From NCBI RefSeq assembly GCF_003003885.1, contig NZ_PVWN01000019.1, positions 1-64,000 of the forward strand: a stretch of 64,000 bases of DNA, in the 5' to 3' direction. Made by a program: the position numbers and the translations under genes. The notes below the pieces were generated by a model. It was not told the DNA's origin, made no database searches, and saw nothing but the letters and a program-made list of their open reading frames with translations. Origin of the DNA: Chlorogloea sp. CCALA 695. GTDB lineage: Bacteria; Cyanobacteriota; Cyanobacteriia; Cyanobacteriales; Chroococcidiopsidaceae. Of this stretch, positions 1-10,347 are shown piece after piece. The stretch's first letter is position 1. Each line of letters starts with the position of its first letter.

Positions 1-45
1 AGCTAGACTTGGGAGTCTTGGCTAGAATGCTTATGTACGGACTGA

Positions 46-1830
46 TTACCGTGATTCAGCATTCAACGAATCGCACCTTCCTTCTTCATCTACCGCAGTC
101 CGCAGAACTGGTTGGCGGAAAATTAAAGTCCCGCAATCATAGTCAATTTCGTAGTCTGTACCACGACTAAGTTGGTCGCACTGCAACACCGTACCCGGAC
201 GATTGAGTTCTTCTACTTCAATAAAAACACTTTCACTACCTGGAATTAGCAACTGCCGCGATAAAAAGTAATAACCACTCGTACCATCGGGGGCAATTGT
301 ATCGCGCTGGAAGCCTTCAAAGTAATAACCACTCGTACCATCGGGGGCAATTGTATCGCGCTGGAAGCCTTCAACGTTGTTGCCGTAAAAGCCCGTAACT
401 TGTAAGTTACCTAGGTTGTAGTTTGCTTTAAAACCGTGCAGTTTGCGATTAAAGGCGGTGTATTCTTGCGACGAGCAGGAAAACTCTTTAGTATCGTAAT
501 CGCCCCACATAGCAAAATCTGGCTCGGCTCCCAAAATACGTGAATTGCGTTCTAGGCGCAAGTACAGGCTATCTTGGGAGGGGGTGGTGGCTTCTATTGT
601 AGAACTATCGCCATAGACTGGATATTTTTCTGTGCAATCATTGGTGTCTCTAAACAATCGGCTATTGCCATCACAATCTTCGTTGAGAGTGCGATCGCTA
701 TTGTAAGCTCCAGTAAACAACCAATTCCCAACTCTCCCGGTCGCAAAAACTGCGGAATTGATATCTATTTGAGTTTTGTTGTCTTCATCCGGCGGTAAAA
801 AATCTCTAAAACTACGATAGTAATCTGTACCTTTTTTACCAATGCGGACATTAATTACTCCTGTAACTAAGGAGGGACGCAAGTTTGTTTGAAACTGAAT
901 TTGGGCAAAAGCTTCTAAATTCGTAGCAAGAGCAGCAATTTGTACAGTTTGAGCTTGCAAAACCGAGCGCAACTGAGCGGTAAACTGTCCTTTTCCGGCT
1001 TTTACCTGAAACCCATCGCGATCGCTATCTGCATCTGCACCAACAAATTCTCCCGCACTCGCTACTAAAGTAACTACCACACTTTGCTGAGAGCGATTCC
1101 CCTGTGCGTCAAGCAATTGTCCTTCAATTGTGGCAGTAGACCGCCCATCGGCAGGTATCCGGGCTTCAGTGGTTTACAACTTAATCTGGGTTGCCGTTCC
1201 TCGTACTTGCAGCTTAACAGTAGCGATTACTCCGGTTTTCCCTTCTCTAGTTGCTTGGGCAGTAATGGTATTGTCGCCAGGTTTGAAAACCACCCCGTAC
1301 CATGTCTGCGTAACTGTTTTTGACTTATTATCAGTTTCTGTGCGTCCAATAGAGCTAGGATCGACACCAATACCATTAACTTTAAGCTCTACGGTACTGC
1401 CTTCGGCATACTGCAAAATTACTGAAGTAGCGGCGATATCCAAAACGGCAGAATTTGTCGGAGTCAGAATCTTTACTTCTAAAACGGAAATCGCATTATT
1501 AGTTTCTGGCTCGTTAACTACTTCTGTCGGTGTTGTTGGCGCTACTTGACTTGCAGGAGCTGGTTGAATAAGTGGCGTTGTTGGTGTGGGTGCTAATGGG
1601 TTTTCGATTGGTGTTGTTGGCGCTACTTGACTTGCAGGAGCTGGTATATCAAGTGGTGTGATTGGTGTGGGTGTTAGCTCCAAAGTTGATGGTAACACCT
1701 CTTGTTGGGCGATACCCGTATCTGTCACAGGTAAAGGTATGGCGCAAGCAGTAGTAGCAATTACTAAACTTATTGCTTCTAAGGTGGTTACTAACAAAAA
1801 AGTGAGTAAAGTGTTTTTTGTTAGTTTCAT
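46..1830 (-). pseudogene. Broken secreted Ig-like / outer-membrane surface protein
   Basis: The reading frame starts at 1830 with a signal peptide (MKLTKNTLLTFLLV..., Ala-rich cleavage region). A Pro/Thr-rich linker follows with two near-identical segments containing APASQVAPTTP, then a beta-rich domain of the kind that precedes large outer-membrane proteins in cyanobacterial DUF11 clusters. An in-frame TAA at 1174-1176 interrupts it. The same frame continues on the other side with good protein (ACTEARIPADG-like Ig segment, then Tyr/Gly/Asn-rich beta strands) to a stop at 46. The TAA could derive from a Gln codon CAA by one transition. The C-terminal end after about residue 590 no longer resembles the upstream beta-strand pattern, so a further frameshift or truncation near position 75 is likely. 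It also carries an in-frame 54-bp tandem duplication. The family assignment is from general resemblance and the function is unknown. Confidence 0.72.
266..373. repeat. Exact 54-bp tandem duplication (2 copies)
   Basis: Copies at 266-319 and 320-373 are identical and directly adjacent. On the minus strand they encode the 18-residue segment EGFQRDTIAPDGTSGYYF twice. The unit is a multiple of three, so it does not shift the frame. Identity at nucleotide level points to a recent slippage event. Confidence 0.95.
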
Positions 1831-3345
1831 TTCGATTCACCTTCATTGAAGCTAGGAGTTACGGCGAAATTCATTCTGACTAAACTGCCAGGGGCTAAAC
1901 GTACTAGCCTTGACTGACTATTGCGTTCGCTAAACCGACGTTGGGCGCAAGGGTGTAGCCGGGCAAACTGCTTAAATCCAAAACTCCTGTTCGATAACCT
2001 GGTAGAACATTTGCTACAGAAAATAATCCATCTTTATCGGTCGTAATCCGGTTGCCGTCGTCCATAAACACACAGCATTTGGTACACCCGGTTCGCCGCG
2101 TTGCTGTTCGCCGTCAAAGTTTTTGTCTACAAATACTCGACCGATAATTGTGCCTGCGTCGGTGAGAATACCCGAATTAACTCTTAATTTGTGAGTAGCG
2201 GGGCCATCTTTGACGGTAAAGTTGTTGTCACGTTGAGCCGAGGCGATCGCCGAGTTTTGTCCATTCCCGCGAATTGCATCCGGTGTTAGTACCGCAGCGT
2301 AGGCAATATTTAATACCTGCTGACCTTCAGGAGAATTTTTAGCAGGCAAGTTGACTCCTTTAGCGCGAAAGGTAATTGTTCTCTCGGTATGACTTGAGGT
2401 AATGACAACGCTTTTGCCGCCTAATTCTGCCCGGACAGTTTCAGTATTAAAGTTGAATCCTAAAGGTAAGATATCGGTAATAACTACGTTTGTGAGCGGG
2501 GTACTGGCAAGATTTTTGACTGAGAGGCGATAAATTACCGTGTCTGCGGGGGCGGCGGAAGCGCGATCGCCAGTTTTAATAATTTGAATTTCTTGGCTTT
2601 GACAAATGGTCGTATTTAAGTCAAGAATTGCCAAACTCAGTCCGATACGTTCGGCGTTGTCAATATTAATAGTTCCTGTTGCCGAAGTTTGATTGTCAGT
2701 AGTGCTAATTGGTCTACCATCAAGGGAAGTAGCTGTATAAGAGACAACTTCACCAATTTGGGAGCCAATGGTAAGCTTAATTCTTCGTTCGCTGTAAATT
2801 GAGCTAGGCGGCGGACTGATAAGTAAAATATAAGTTCTACCAGCAACTAATTGACCCTTACTAGGATCGAGTAAAAAGTTGTATCGTCCTTGATTGCCAT
2901 TAGTTAGAAAGAAAGGATTGCTATTTTCTATATTAGGTTTTAGCCCTAGAGGGACATTATTACCGCTTAGGTCAGGTAATTCCGTAGGAGATAAAGCTAG
3001 GGGCGACCTAATTTCTGTTCCTGTCGGATCTGCGGAATTGACTTCGTATAAACCAACATTAAAGCCTGTGTAATCTTCTATTTGTTCCCCAGCGCAGCCC
3101 GTAACTTGCCCTAAAGGATCTACTAATTTGGTTACACTAAAGCCAGCTTGGGTACTGACTCCATTAATAGTTGTTCCGCCATTTCTTCTGCCCTCAGCGC
3201 TGTAAAAAAAAGTTACTTGATTAGTAATTTGGACAGCTTGAACATTTTGGGCTATTGCAGGTATGGCTTGCCAAATACTACCGCTAATAAAAGCTGCTGT
3301 TATTAGTTGAAGGTATTGATTTAAGTGATTATTATAACAGCGCAT
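1827..3345 (-). pseudogene. DUF11 / SdrD-B-like surface protein with two frameshifts
   Basis: Begins MRCYNNHLNQYLQ with a signal peptide ending near AIAQ. The middle has a DUF11-type module (about residues 255-385: IIKTGDRA, YRLSVKNLAS, VVITDILPLGF), followed by an SdrD-B-like start (IIGRVFVDKNFDGEQQRGEPG). The uninterrupted frame ends at 2014 with a non-homologous tail, but the +1-shifted frame carries the expected continuation (FMDDGNRITTDKDG) from about 2067. A second shift near 1934-1940 is needed to read RFSERNSQSRLVRLAPGS and to stop at 1827-1829. Total length 1519 nt fits two single-base deletions. The corrected stop overlaps the next gene's start as ATGA, the arrangement of a translationally coupled pair. 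Probably part of a four-gene surface-protein operon. Confidence 0.75.
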
Positions 3346-3515
3346 TTTTTTATACCTTCGTAAGCAAGAAATTAGACTTGCTACTGGTTAAAGAATTAGT
3401 TAAAAACTGAAAATTTGATTAAATACACAGAAAATTTTTTATAAACAAGAGCAAATAAAGTGATCGCACTCCAGTAGAAAGTATGGATAGGCGATCGCGC
3501 TTAAAAATAAGGTAA

Positions 3516-4073
3516 TTATTTCACTCGGACTTGGTAAACCGCACCGATAGTTGATTTATCGGCGATCGCATCAGGAAATTTCCAGCGCACATGAGTATAA
3601 ACTTCGGCGGGTGCGCGTCGAGTTTCAACTTTGCCATTGGCTAGTTTGAATTGCACTGTTGGTTTGGCAACAAAGGTTTTGCCGTTGTCGATGCTGTAAG
3701 TAACTGTTGCCGTGCTTTTGATGGTACTGCTGGAATTTAAGACGTAGGCGGTTTGTTTGGGAATGGGTTGAGTGACAACTAAATTAGTGGCGGGGTGACT
3801 GCCATTATTAGCCCCAGTCACCGTGTAGCGAAGCACATCACCAGGCTGTACGGTTACATTTCCCTGTAAAGAAACCCAGGTAACTTTGTCTTTACCTGCG
3901 GTATCTTTTTGTACCACTTTTTTGTCGGCAGTTAGGCGCAACTGCACTTTGGGTTGAGCTTGGACGTTTTGCACCAAAATATTTTTTGGTGTCGTAGCTG
4001 CAATTCCAGGACAGCTACTAAAAGGTACAGCTACGAGCATTGCTGCTAAACCGATGATTGATAAACGTTTCAT
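3516..4073 (-). CDS. Small secreted DUF11-like repeat protein
   Basis: 185 residues, intact. A signal peptide (MKRLSIIGLAAMLVAVPFSS...) is followed by one DUF11-type beta-sandwich: VSLQGNVTVQPGDVLRYT, ATNLVVTQPIPKQT and SIDNGKTF are typical strands of this module. Such single-module proteins commonly sit next to larger DUF11 proteins in cyanobacteria. It lies 98 bp after the broken gene at 4172-6768 and 170 bp before the one at 1827-3345, on the same strand, so it probably belongs to the same operon. It is the only member of the four without a visible lesion. Likely exported; exact role unknown. Confidence 0.75.
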   Translation of the reverse strand: MKRLSIIGLAAMLVAVPFSSCPGIAATTPKNILVQNVQAQPKVQLRLTADKKVVQKDTAGKDKVTWVSLQGNVTVQPGDVLRYTVTGANNGSHPATNLVVTQPIPKQTAYVLNSSSTIKSTATVTYSIDNGKTFVAKPTVQFKLANGKVETRRAPAEVYTHVRWKFPDAIADKSTIGAVYQVRVK

Positions 4074-4171
4074 TTTTATAACCTCTTGTGTAAATTGATT
4101 GAAGGTAGGTAAAAATCAGTTAAAGCCAGGGACACAGTCTGTTGTGTCCCCTAAAGCTCTAACTTGAGGGG

Positions 4172-6768
4172 TTATTGGTCAATTTCGCGTTGGAACTTAA
4201 AGGTTCTAAACTGACTTGGGCCTAATACCGGGGTTAAGCCAGTATTTACCGTATAAGCCGTAACATCGGCGGTATCACCCGAGCTGTACCCACCGTGCCA
4301 TTAAAGTAAGAAGGTATAGCGCCACCAGATTCGATCGCAGTAGCAGCTACGTTAAGGGTATCAATCTGACCAAAGCCTGGAGTACCACTTGCGTCATTAT
4401 CTCGACCCCAGTTGTTGGGCAATACTGTACCATTCTCAGTAATAAGAATGTTATTGGCATTCAATCCTAGACTGCCTGAACCAGTGGCAGGAACGCTAGA
4501 GATGTTGGTATAGGTAATTTGGTACTCAACGCGGTTTCCTGGTGCGGGAGTTCTTGGTGTGATACTGCTGAATAGTTCTTGACCCCCAGGAAAGGCTAGC
4601 CCAAATCCTGGAACTAGGCGCGATTCCTTCAATAGGCGCAAGACGCCGACATAAACGCGATCGATGCTAGTGTTGAAAGCTTCTCCAGTATCAATTACTC
4701 CATTGCTATTGGTATCAACAAAGGCGGTTACTGGGACTGGGTAGCCATATTCTGGATCGCCGGGTTCAAAACTTACTAAATCTGTAGAGAGCCTTGTTCC
4801 TAGCGGTAAATCGATAGATACGTTGTAGGCAGAAGTTCCACCATTAGCAGCTACGTTAGGAATAGTTAAGACTTCCGCCGCCAAGTTAATCGGATCTACA
4901 ACGGTATTAATTGTCCCCACGTTTTGATCGGTATCGTACCGGAAAATTGAACCATCCCAATAGTAGAGCCTTGAGCCATTAACGCCAGTGGCAGTAATTG
5001 TCACGAACGTACCAGTAGGCAAGTCAGCCAAGCCTAAATCCGCAGGAGTAGTAGGAATAATACTGATATTGGCTGGGGTTGCACCATTATTTTGTACGCT
5101 ATTGACAAAGGCAATAGCCGCAGGATCGGTAGTATCGGTATTTTCTGGGGTGTCTGGAGTTGTGAAACTAGCGGCTCTATTGGTATCGTCGTTGTTGCTA
5201 GTAGGGCTTGTGGCTCCTGCTGCACCTTCAGGGCCAAGTAACACTGCTGATACTTCCGGCGCGGGGATGTTGAGAATATTATCTTCGCCACCCTAAAGTG
5301 ATGTATTTGTATCTGTACCAGTGTTGTTTCCTGGGTCGGTTCCATCCGTTCCAGGAGTTGCCACACCATTCCTAGGCGTATTCGATCCCGTTGTGGATGT
5401 GCCAGCATCATTGAAGTTACTGGGGGTTTGGTCTCCAGATTCATCATAAACTAGAGTCGTGCCGCCATTGCTTGTACCAAAGACTTGAGCAATGTTGGCA
5501 ATTTGACCTCCGGTTGTACCATTGCTACCAAAAGTTGTAGTTGTCCTAACTACGAAGGAGAAACCTGTAATATTAGTGTTAGGAGCGATCGCTGGACTAT
5601 TGACAGCGTTGGTCAAAAGCCCAGTAGGAGTAAGAGGAGCGTAGACAAAGCCGACTCTAGTGACGGTGGTTAAGTTAGCAGGAGGAGTTGTACTCCATAC
5701 AGCTTTGTCGGCTGTATTCGGTAGAGTTGTCGTTGAAGATTCGCTGTATACAACACGCCACCCTGTAGGAGGAGTTGAAACTGCATTTAAGCTTGTCCCG
5801 AAAGGAATAGTATCAGATATTAAAATAAACTTGCTAGTTGTGTTAAGGTCAACACCGCCACTAAGAACCGTACCTGTCAAAGGAGTAGCATTAAAAGCTG
5901 TACTACTAGCTGATGGTGGACTCCCTTCTACTCGCAAGCTTAAGCTGTAGGTGAGGAGGTCGTCGTTGGTTACGCTAGGAGTACCATTTTGGCTATAACT
6001 ACTCAGATTTTTGAGGATGGCAGCAAAAGCTTGGTCGGTAGCATTAATTGTTGCTGACTGAATATTGCTGGCTTCTCTTTCACCATTGGCTGGAGCCGTA
6101 CCAGCAGCTTCAATAATTGGCGTACCACCAGTTAAAGTATTGTTGTCGGCGGTGAATACGCTACCTGGGGTATTTAAGTAAGCGCCGTTTTAAGCAGCCG
6201 AAGGAGTTGTATCACCCAAGGTAACGCTAATGGTTCCACTACTGACGGAGCCGACTAATACCGGAACTCGTACCCGCACTGATGCACTAGGCTGAATTTG
6301 TCCAGAGGTGTAAGAAGAACCACTAATATCAGTAAAAGTTCCGGGGACAGTTTCAATTCTTACAGCGCCGGAAATTGTGCCAGAACCCGAAATGGTAGCG
6401 GCGTTAGGAATAACAATTGTAGTAGGAGCGTTACCAACGTTAGTGACATCAAAATCAAAAAAGATCGTGTCATTGGCTTAGATGCCTGTTGTTGCTGGGG
6501 TGTTGTCTACTACTCCCGCCGGGTTGATATAAAGACCCGCAATTTCAGCTACGGTAATAGTTACAGTGTTAGAACTTGCGTTTAACGCTGTACCAGGGTT
6601 GTTGGCATCATTATAAGTAGCCGTTGCAGTGTTGCTAATAGCTGTATTAGCACTGGTAGAAGTTGGGGCTGTTTGAGCTAATACAGAGGAGGCAATTTGA
6701 AAAGTACCGCCGACAAGCGAAGCTGCTGTTAGTAATTGACGATAAAGATTTTTTCGAGGTTTTTTCAT
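4172..6768 (-). pseudogene. Large DUF11 surface protein with three stops and a frameshift
   Basis: Starts MKKPRKNLYRQLL with a signal peptide ending near VLAQTAP. The frame is broken by TAA at 6478-6480, TAA at 6190-6192 and TAG at 5293-5295. Translation continues in the same frame through all three with uniform DUF11-type sequence (FFDFDVTNVGNAPT; SPPSASSTAFNATP; VEYQITYTNISSVPATG). Near 4287-4296 a single-base loss shifts the frame. The corrected frame then reads the expected end DVTAYTVNTGLTP and FRTFKFQREID, stopping at 4172. Total length (2597 nt) is one short of a multiple of three. Intact length would be about 865 residues. Each stop could arise from a Gln codon by one C-to-T change. 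Probably a pseudogene; recoding or assembly error is less likely. Confidence 0.75.
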
Positions 6769-7165
6769 TAGGACGCACTAAGATTAGATAGCTTGAAAAC
6801 AAACAAAATTAGCAAATATAGAAATAGTAAGTTTTGGTGTATAGATAAATACAACTAAGTACCAAAAGTTGCCTTACTAAAAGTCGATGGGGGAAAGCGG
6901 TTAGCCCAACACTTGCTAGCGGTTAAGTCAAATAGCTATATAGGCTATATAATTATCTTTCCCTATCTGCTTAAGAATCAAATCAAGGTGATTACTGGAC
7001 TTTTATAAAAAGACTGGAGTTAATACTGGTGAAAATACTGAGGTTTGAGGGCAAGGTGTATGTGAAAGTTGACGCTTTTATTGTTTTTGCGATCGCTAGA
7101 TAATTTTTTACTCAATCCCTTAATAGATAAGTAAAGCTAGAAAATATCTAGATGCAAATTAATAT
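6769..7165. other. Intergenic region without a gene (397 bp)
   Basis: AT-rich divergent region between the surface-protein cluster (minus) and the FMN-binding gene (plus). It presumably holds both promoters. An imperfect AT-rich repeat (AGCTATATAGGCTATATAA, near 6933-6952) is visible. I see no open frame with coding character and no RNA gene. Confidence 0.5.
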
Positions 7166-7741
7166 ATGTCTGATACACCTTGGCGCTTTTTGTTAGAAAA
7201 ATCTCTTAACTATCACCGTAATATTAGGGAAGCGCGTTATTTGCAGTTGGCAACAGTTACTCAAGAAAATCGCCCCGCCAACCGCAGCGTAGTATTTCGG
7301 GGCTTTTATGGAGATAAAGATTGTTTAAAGTTTGTCGTGGATAATCGTAGCGAAAAAGTCCGCCAAATTGCCGTACATCCTTGGGCGGAGGCTTGCTGGT
7401 ACTTTACCCAAACCCGCGAACAATTTAGATTTAGTGGTTTGCTAAACTTAGTACAAGCAGATAATGCAGACTTGGCTTTAAAACAAGCTCGTCAAGCAAG
7501 TTGGCAAGAACTTAGCAATAGTGCAAGGTTACAATTTGCCTGGGCTGATCCCGGAAAACCTAGAGCCGAAGATGCTGACTTTGCGCCGCCGCCTCCTCCT
7601 GTACTAGAGCCATTAGCTAATTTTTGCTTGTTATTATTAGAACCAATGGAGGTAGATTACCTGAACTTAATGGGCAATCCGCAAAATCGATATATATATA
7701 GTCGTAATGATGGCTGGAGTAGTATCGAAGTCAATCCTTAA
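7166..7741 (+). CDS. FMN-binding pyridoxamine-phosphate-oxidase-like protein (Alr4036 type)
   Basis: 191 residues. The sequence follows the cyanobacterial/plant Alr4036-type split-barrel family: PWRFLLEKSLNYHRN at the start, RYLQLATVTQENRPANRSVVFRGF, DNRSEKVRQI, and EACWYFTQTREQFRF in the barrel core. The family binds FMN and resembles pyridoxamine 5'-phosphate oxidase, but the physiological substrate is not established. It is a single gene facing thrS, with a 33-bp hairpin between the two stop codons. Length is normal for the family and no lesion is seen. Confidence 0.85.
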   Translation: MSDTPWRFLLEKSLNYHRNIREARYLQLATVTQENRPANRSVVFRGFYGDKDCLKFVVDNRSEKVRQIAVHPWAEACWYFTQTREQFRFSGLLNLVQADNADLALKQARQASWQELSNSARLQFAWADPGKPRAEDADFAPPPPPVLEPLANFCLLLLEPMEVDYLNLMGNPQNRYIYSRNDGWSSIEVNP

Positions 7742-7749
7742 CTAAATGT

Positions 7750-7782
7750 GTGTAGAGACGTTGCATTGCAACATCTCTACAC
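7750..7782. repeat. 33-bp palindrome between convergent genes
   Basis: Two 16-bp arms (GTGTAGAGACGTTGCA and its near-perfect complement, one C/T difference that still pairs as G-U) flank a single T. It sits 9 bp after one stop codon and 1 bp before the thrS stop codon. Similar GTAGAGACGTTGCA palindromes are frequent dispersed elements in cyanobacterial genomes. Here it may also act as a bidirectional transcription end. Confidence 0.8.
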
Positions 7783-7783
7783 C

Positions 7784-9607
7784 TTAAAAATTGCTGTACT
7801 GGGCGATCGCACTAACGATTTTTTCTACTACTTCAGCTATTGGTATACTTCCCAATTCTCCAGAAGCGCGGGTGCGGATGCTGAGGCTATTTGATTCCAC
7901 TTCTTTAGCTCCTATTACTGCCATAACAGGGATTTTGTCTTTTTCGGCGTTGCGAATGAGTTTGCCCAAACGCTCGTTACTGGTATCGGCTTCTACTCGG
8001 ATACCGTGCGATCGCATTAACGCTGCTACTTCTATTGTAAAATCTCTCTGGGCATCGCTTACAGGTAGCAATCTTACTTGTACGGGCGCAAGCCATAAAG
8101 GGAAGTCCCCAGCGTATTCTTCAATTAAAATCCCAATCAAGCGTTCCAAAGAGCCAAAAGGCGCGCGGTGAATCATTACCGGGCGTTTGCGAGTACCATC
8201 TTCGGCTACATACTCCAAATCAAAGCGCTCTGGCAAATTGTAATCTACTTGTACCGTACCTAACTGCCACTCTCTTTCTAAAGCATCGCTAAAAATAAAG
8301 TCAAGTTTTGGCCCATAAAAAGCAGCTTCGCCAATACCTTCAAAATGATCCATTCCCAGCTTTTCTACCGCACGGCGAATTGCTCCTTGAGCTTTTTCCC
8401 AAGCTTCATCAGAGCCAATGTACTTATCGGAGGCTGGATCTCTAAAACTTAGCCGCGCTTTAAAGTTCTTCAGTTGCAAGCTTTTAAACACTGACAAAAT
8501 TAAATCTACGACATTGAGAAATTCATCATCTAATTGTTCGGGAGTGACAAATAGGTGTGAGTCATCAACCGTAAAGCCGCGTACTCTAGTTAAGCCGCCA
8601 AGTTCTCCCGATTGTTCGTAACGATAAACCGTGCCAAACTCCGCTAAACGCATTGGTAGTTCGCGGTAAGAGCGCAATTCGCTTTTGTAAATTTGGATGT
8701 GAAAAGGACAGTTCATTGGTTTGAGAACAAAACCCTGTTCGGCGGCGGCGGATAGTTCATCCTCCGCCATCAACGGAAACATATCTTCTTTGTATTTTTG
8801 CCAATGTCCAGAGGTTTTAAATAAGTCTACTCTGGCAATATGGGGGGTGACTACAGGCAAATAACCGCGTTTTAACTGCTCTTGTTGCAGGAAGCTTTCT
8901 AAAGTGCTTCTTAATACCGTTCCTTTGGGTGTCCATAAAGGCAAACCTGGCCCCACCTCATCAGAGAAGATAAACAAGCCTAATTCTTTCCCTAGTTTGC
9001 GATGATCGCGCCTGAATGCTTCTTCTTTACGCCGTTTATATTCTGCTAGTTGTTCGGGAGTTTCCCAGGCTGTAGCATAAATGCGCTGCAACTGAGCTTT
9101 AGTTTCATCTCCGCGCCAATAGGCTCCTGCAACACTTTCAAGAGCGATCGCTTTAGGGTTCAGTTCGCTGGTATTTTCTAAGTGTGGCCCCGCGCACAAG
9201 TCCCACCATTCTTCGCCTAGGTGATAAATTGTAATTGGCTCCTTAATACCTTCTAATATCTCTAATTTGTAAGGCTCGTTAAGTTCTTGAATGCGGCTAG
9301 TTGCTTCTGGGCGGTTTAATTCTTCCCGAATTACAGGCAACTTGCGATTAATAATTTTCACCATTTCTTTTTGAATGGCTTTAAGATCCTTTTCTGTAAA
9401 GGGTTCTGGGTTGTCAAAGTCATAATAAAACCCATTTTCAATCGCAGGGCCGATAGTTACTTGTGCTTTGGGAAACAGCTTTTGTACCGCCATTGCCATC
9501 ACATGAGACGCAGTATGGCGAATTTTGTGCAATTGGGGGGATTCGCTGCTACGAGGCAAATACATTTTTTCTGGTTGTTCGGGAGACATAGAGTCTGACA
9601 TCGGCAA
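7784..9607 (-). CDS. thrS: Threonyl-tRNA synthetase
   Basis: 607 residues; charges tRNA-Thr in the cytoplasm. The editing domain begins at once, with the HxxxH motif H31-T-A-S-H35 and the CAGPHL motif around residue 137. The class II catalytic domain follows (motif 2 region around RYEQSGELGGLTRVRGFT, zinc-binding MNCPFH, motif 3 PFGSLERLIG), then the C-terminal anticodon-binding domain. The N-terminal TGS domain found in E. coli ThrRS is absent, as is usual for the shorter cyanobacterial enzymes. Several Met codons (residues 1, 3, 7, 15) could be the start; the first is given. Single-gene unit, convergent with the FMN-binding gene. Confidence 0.95.
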   Translation of the reverse strand: MPMSDSMSPEQPEKMYLPRSSESPQLHKIRHTASHVMAMAVQKLFPKAQVTIGPAIENGFYYDFDNPEPFTEKDLKAIQKEMVKIINRKLPVIREELNRPEATSRIQELNEPYKLEILEGIKEPITIYHLGEEWWDLCAGPHLENTSELNPKAIALESVAGAYWRGDETKAQLQRIYATAWETPEQLAEYKRRKEEAFRRDHRKLGKELGLFIFSDEVGPGLPLWTPKGTVLRSTLESFLQQEQLKRGYLPVVTPHIARVDLFKTSGHWQKYKEDMFPLMAEDELSAAAEQGFVLKPMNCPFHIQIYKSELRSYRELPMRLAEFGTVYRYEQSGELGGLTRVRGFTVDDSHLFVTPEQLDDEFLNVVDLILSVFKSLQLKNFKARLSFRDPASDKYIGSDEAWEKAQGAIRRAVEKLGMDHFEGIGEAAFYGPKLDFIFSDALEREWQLGTVQVDYNLPERFDLEYVAEDGTRKRPVMIHRAPFGSLERLIGILIEEYAGDFPLWLAPVQVRLLPVSDAQRDFTIEVAALMRSHGIRVEADTSNERLGKLIRNAEKDKIPVMAVIGAKEVESNSLSIRTRASGELGSIPIAEVVEKIVSAIAQYSNF

Positions 9608-9908
9608 ATTTATTTTGTTTGGCTAGGATTTTGGCAGTTTTGTTTACAGGGCGATCGCTTACTTTTTGCCTTGGTTTGAGTACATTTACTTACACCATTA
9701 GACAGATTTATGAGTTTTCACTGTTTCTATTTTATCTAGGCGATCGCCTGTCCTACTGCCCAATTATTGTAACTGCAAGTCTCAAAAAGCTCGTCTTGGC
9801 GCAATCTCAGCCCAAAAACGCTGTTTGTTAATTAAAGTCAGTTGCAGATTATTAAGAAACTTAAATTAAGTTAATATAGAAAGGGAAATACTAATCTATT
9901 TTTTATTC
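9608..9908. other. Intergenic region (301 bp), no convincing gene
   Basis: Divergent spacer between thrS and the DUF2605 gene, with two HIP1 octamers (GCGATCGC). A 70-codon open frame at 9619-9831 on the plus strand has no recognisable domain, no ribosome binding site and a composition like the surrounding noncoding DNA, so I do not call it. Promoters for both neighbours presumably lie here. Confidence 0.5.
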
Positions 9909-10247
9909 ATGCTGAACTCAAACTTGCCGGAGTCAGAATTGCTTAAGACTGTGCTAAAGCCACTTCTGCAAGATTTTCATTACTGGTTTGGGCGCAGTCT
10001 TGCGTTATTAGAAACTGAGAAAGTTGATTTTTTGACCTCGGAAGCCCAATCAGATTTACTAGCGCGTGTCAAGCAAGCCAAACAAGAAGTAAGTGTCGCG
10101 CAAATTATGTTTGAAGCCACCGGAGAACAAGTAGGTATTGAAATGGCTGCTTTAATGCCTTGGCATCAATTGGTAACAGAATGTTGGAAAGTAGCAATGC
10201 GCCTACGTTTGCAACATTCTAGCGGGGAACCAGAGCAAGAAACCTAA
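9909..10247 (+). CDS. DUF2605 family protein
   Basis: 112 residues, acidic and mostly helical, no signal peptide. The core around LLQDFHYWFGRSLALLE and LLARVKQAKQEVSVAQIMFEAT fits the cyanobacteria-restricted DUF2605 family, whose function is not known. It is followed after 100 bp by a DUF2973 gene on the same strand. This pairing is common in cyanobacteria and suggests a shared role, possibly linked to the thylakoid or plasma membrane since the partner has a membrane anchor. Length is normal. Confidence 0.8.
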   Translation: MLNSNLPESELLKTVLKPLLQDFHYWFGRSLALLETEKVDFLTSEAQSDLLARVKQAKQEVSVAQIMFEATGEQVGIEMAALMPWHQLVTECWKVAMRLRLQHSSGEPEQET

Positions 10248-10347
10248 ATAAAATTTCAAAACGCTCAATAATAAGTTATTAAGTGTTAAATAAGTTAATA
10301 CACCTTTTGAACGACTTTTTAAACCGACTGCCTTAGAGGACAACGCA

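Noticed and set aside
1174-6480. Stop-codon reassignment or programmed readthrough in the surface cluster
   Set aside because: Normal TAA/TAG/TGA stops end all intact genes in the window, and the same cluster has plain frameshifts, so decay is simpler.
9619-9831. 70-codon open frame upstream of the DUF2605 gene
   Set aside because: No domain, no ribosome binding site, overlaps likely promoters of thrS and the next gene.
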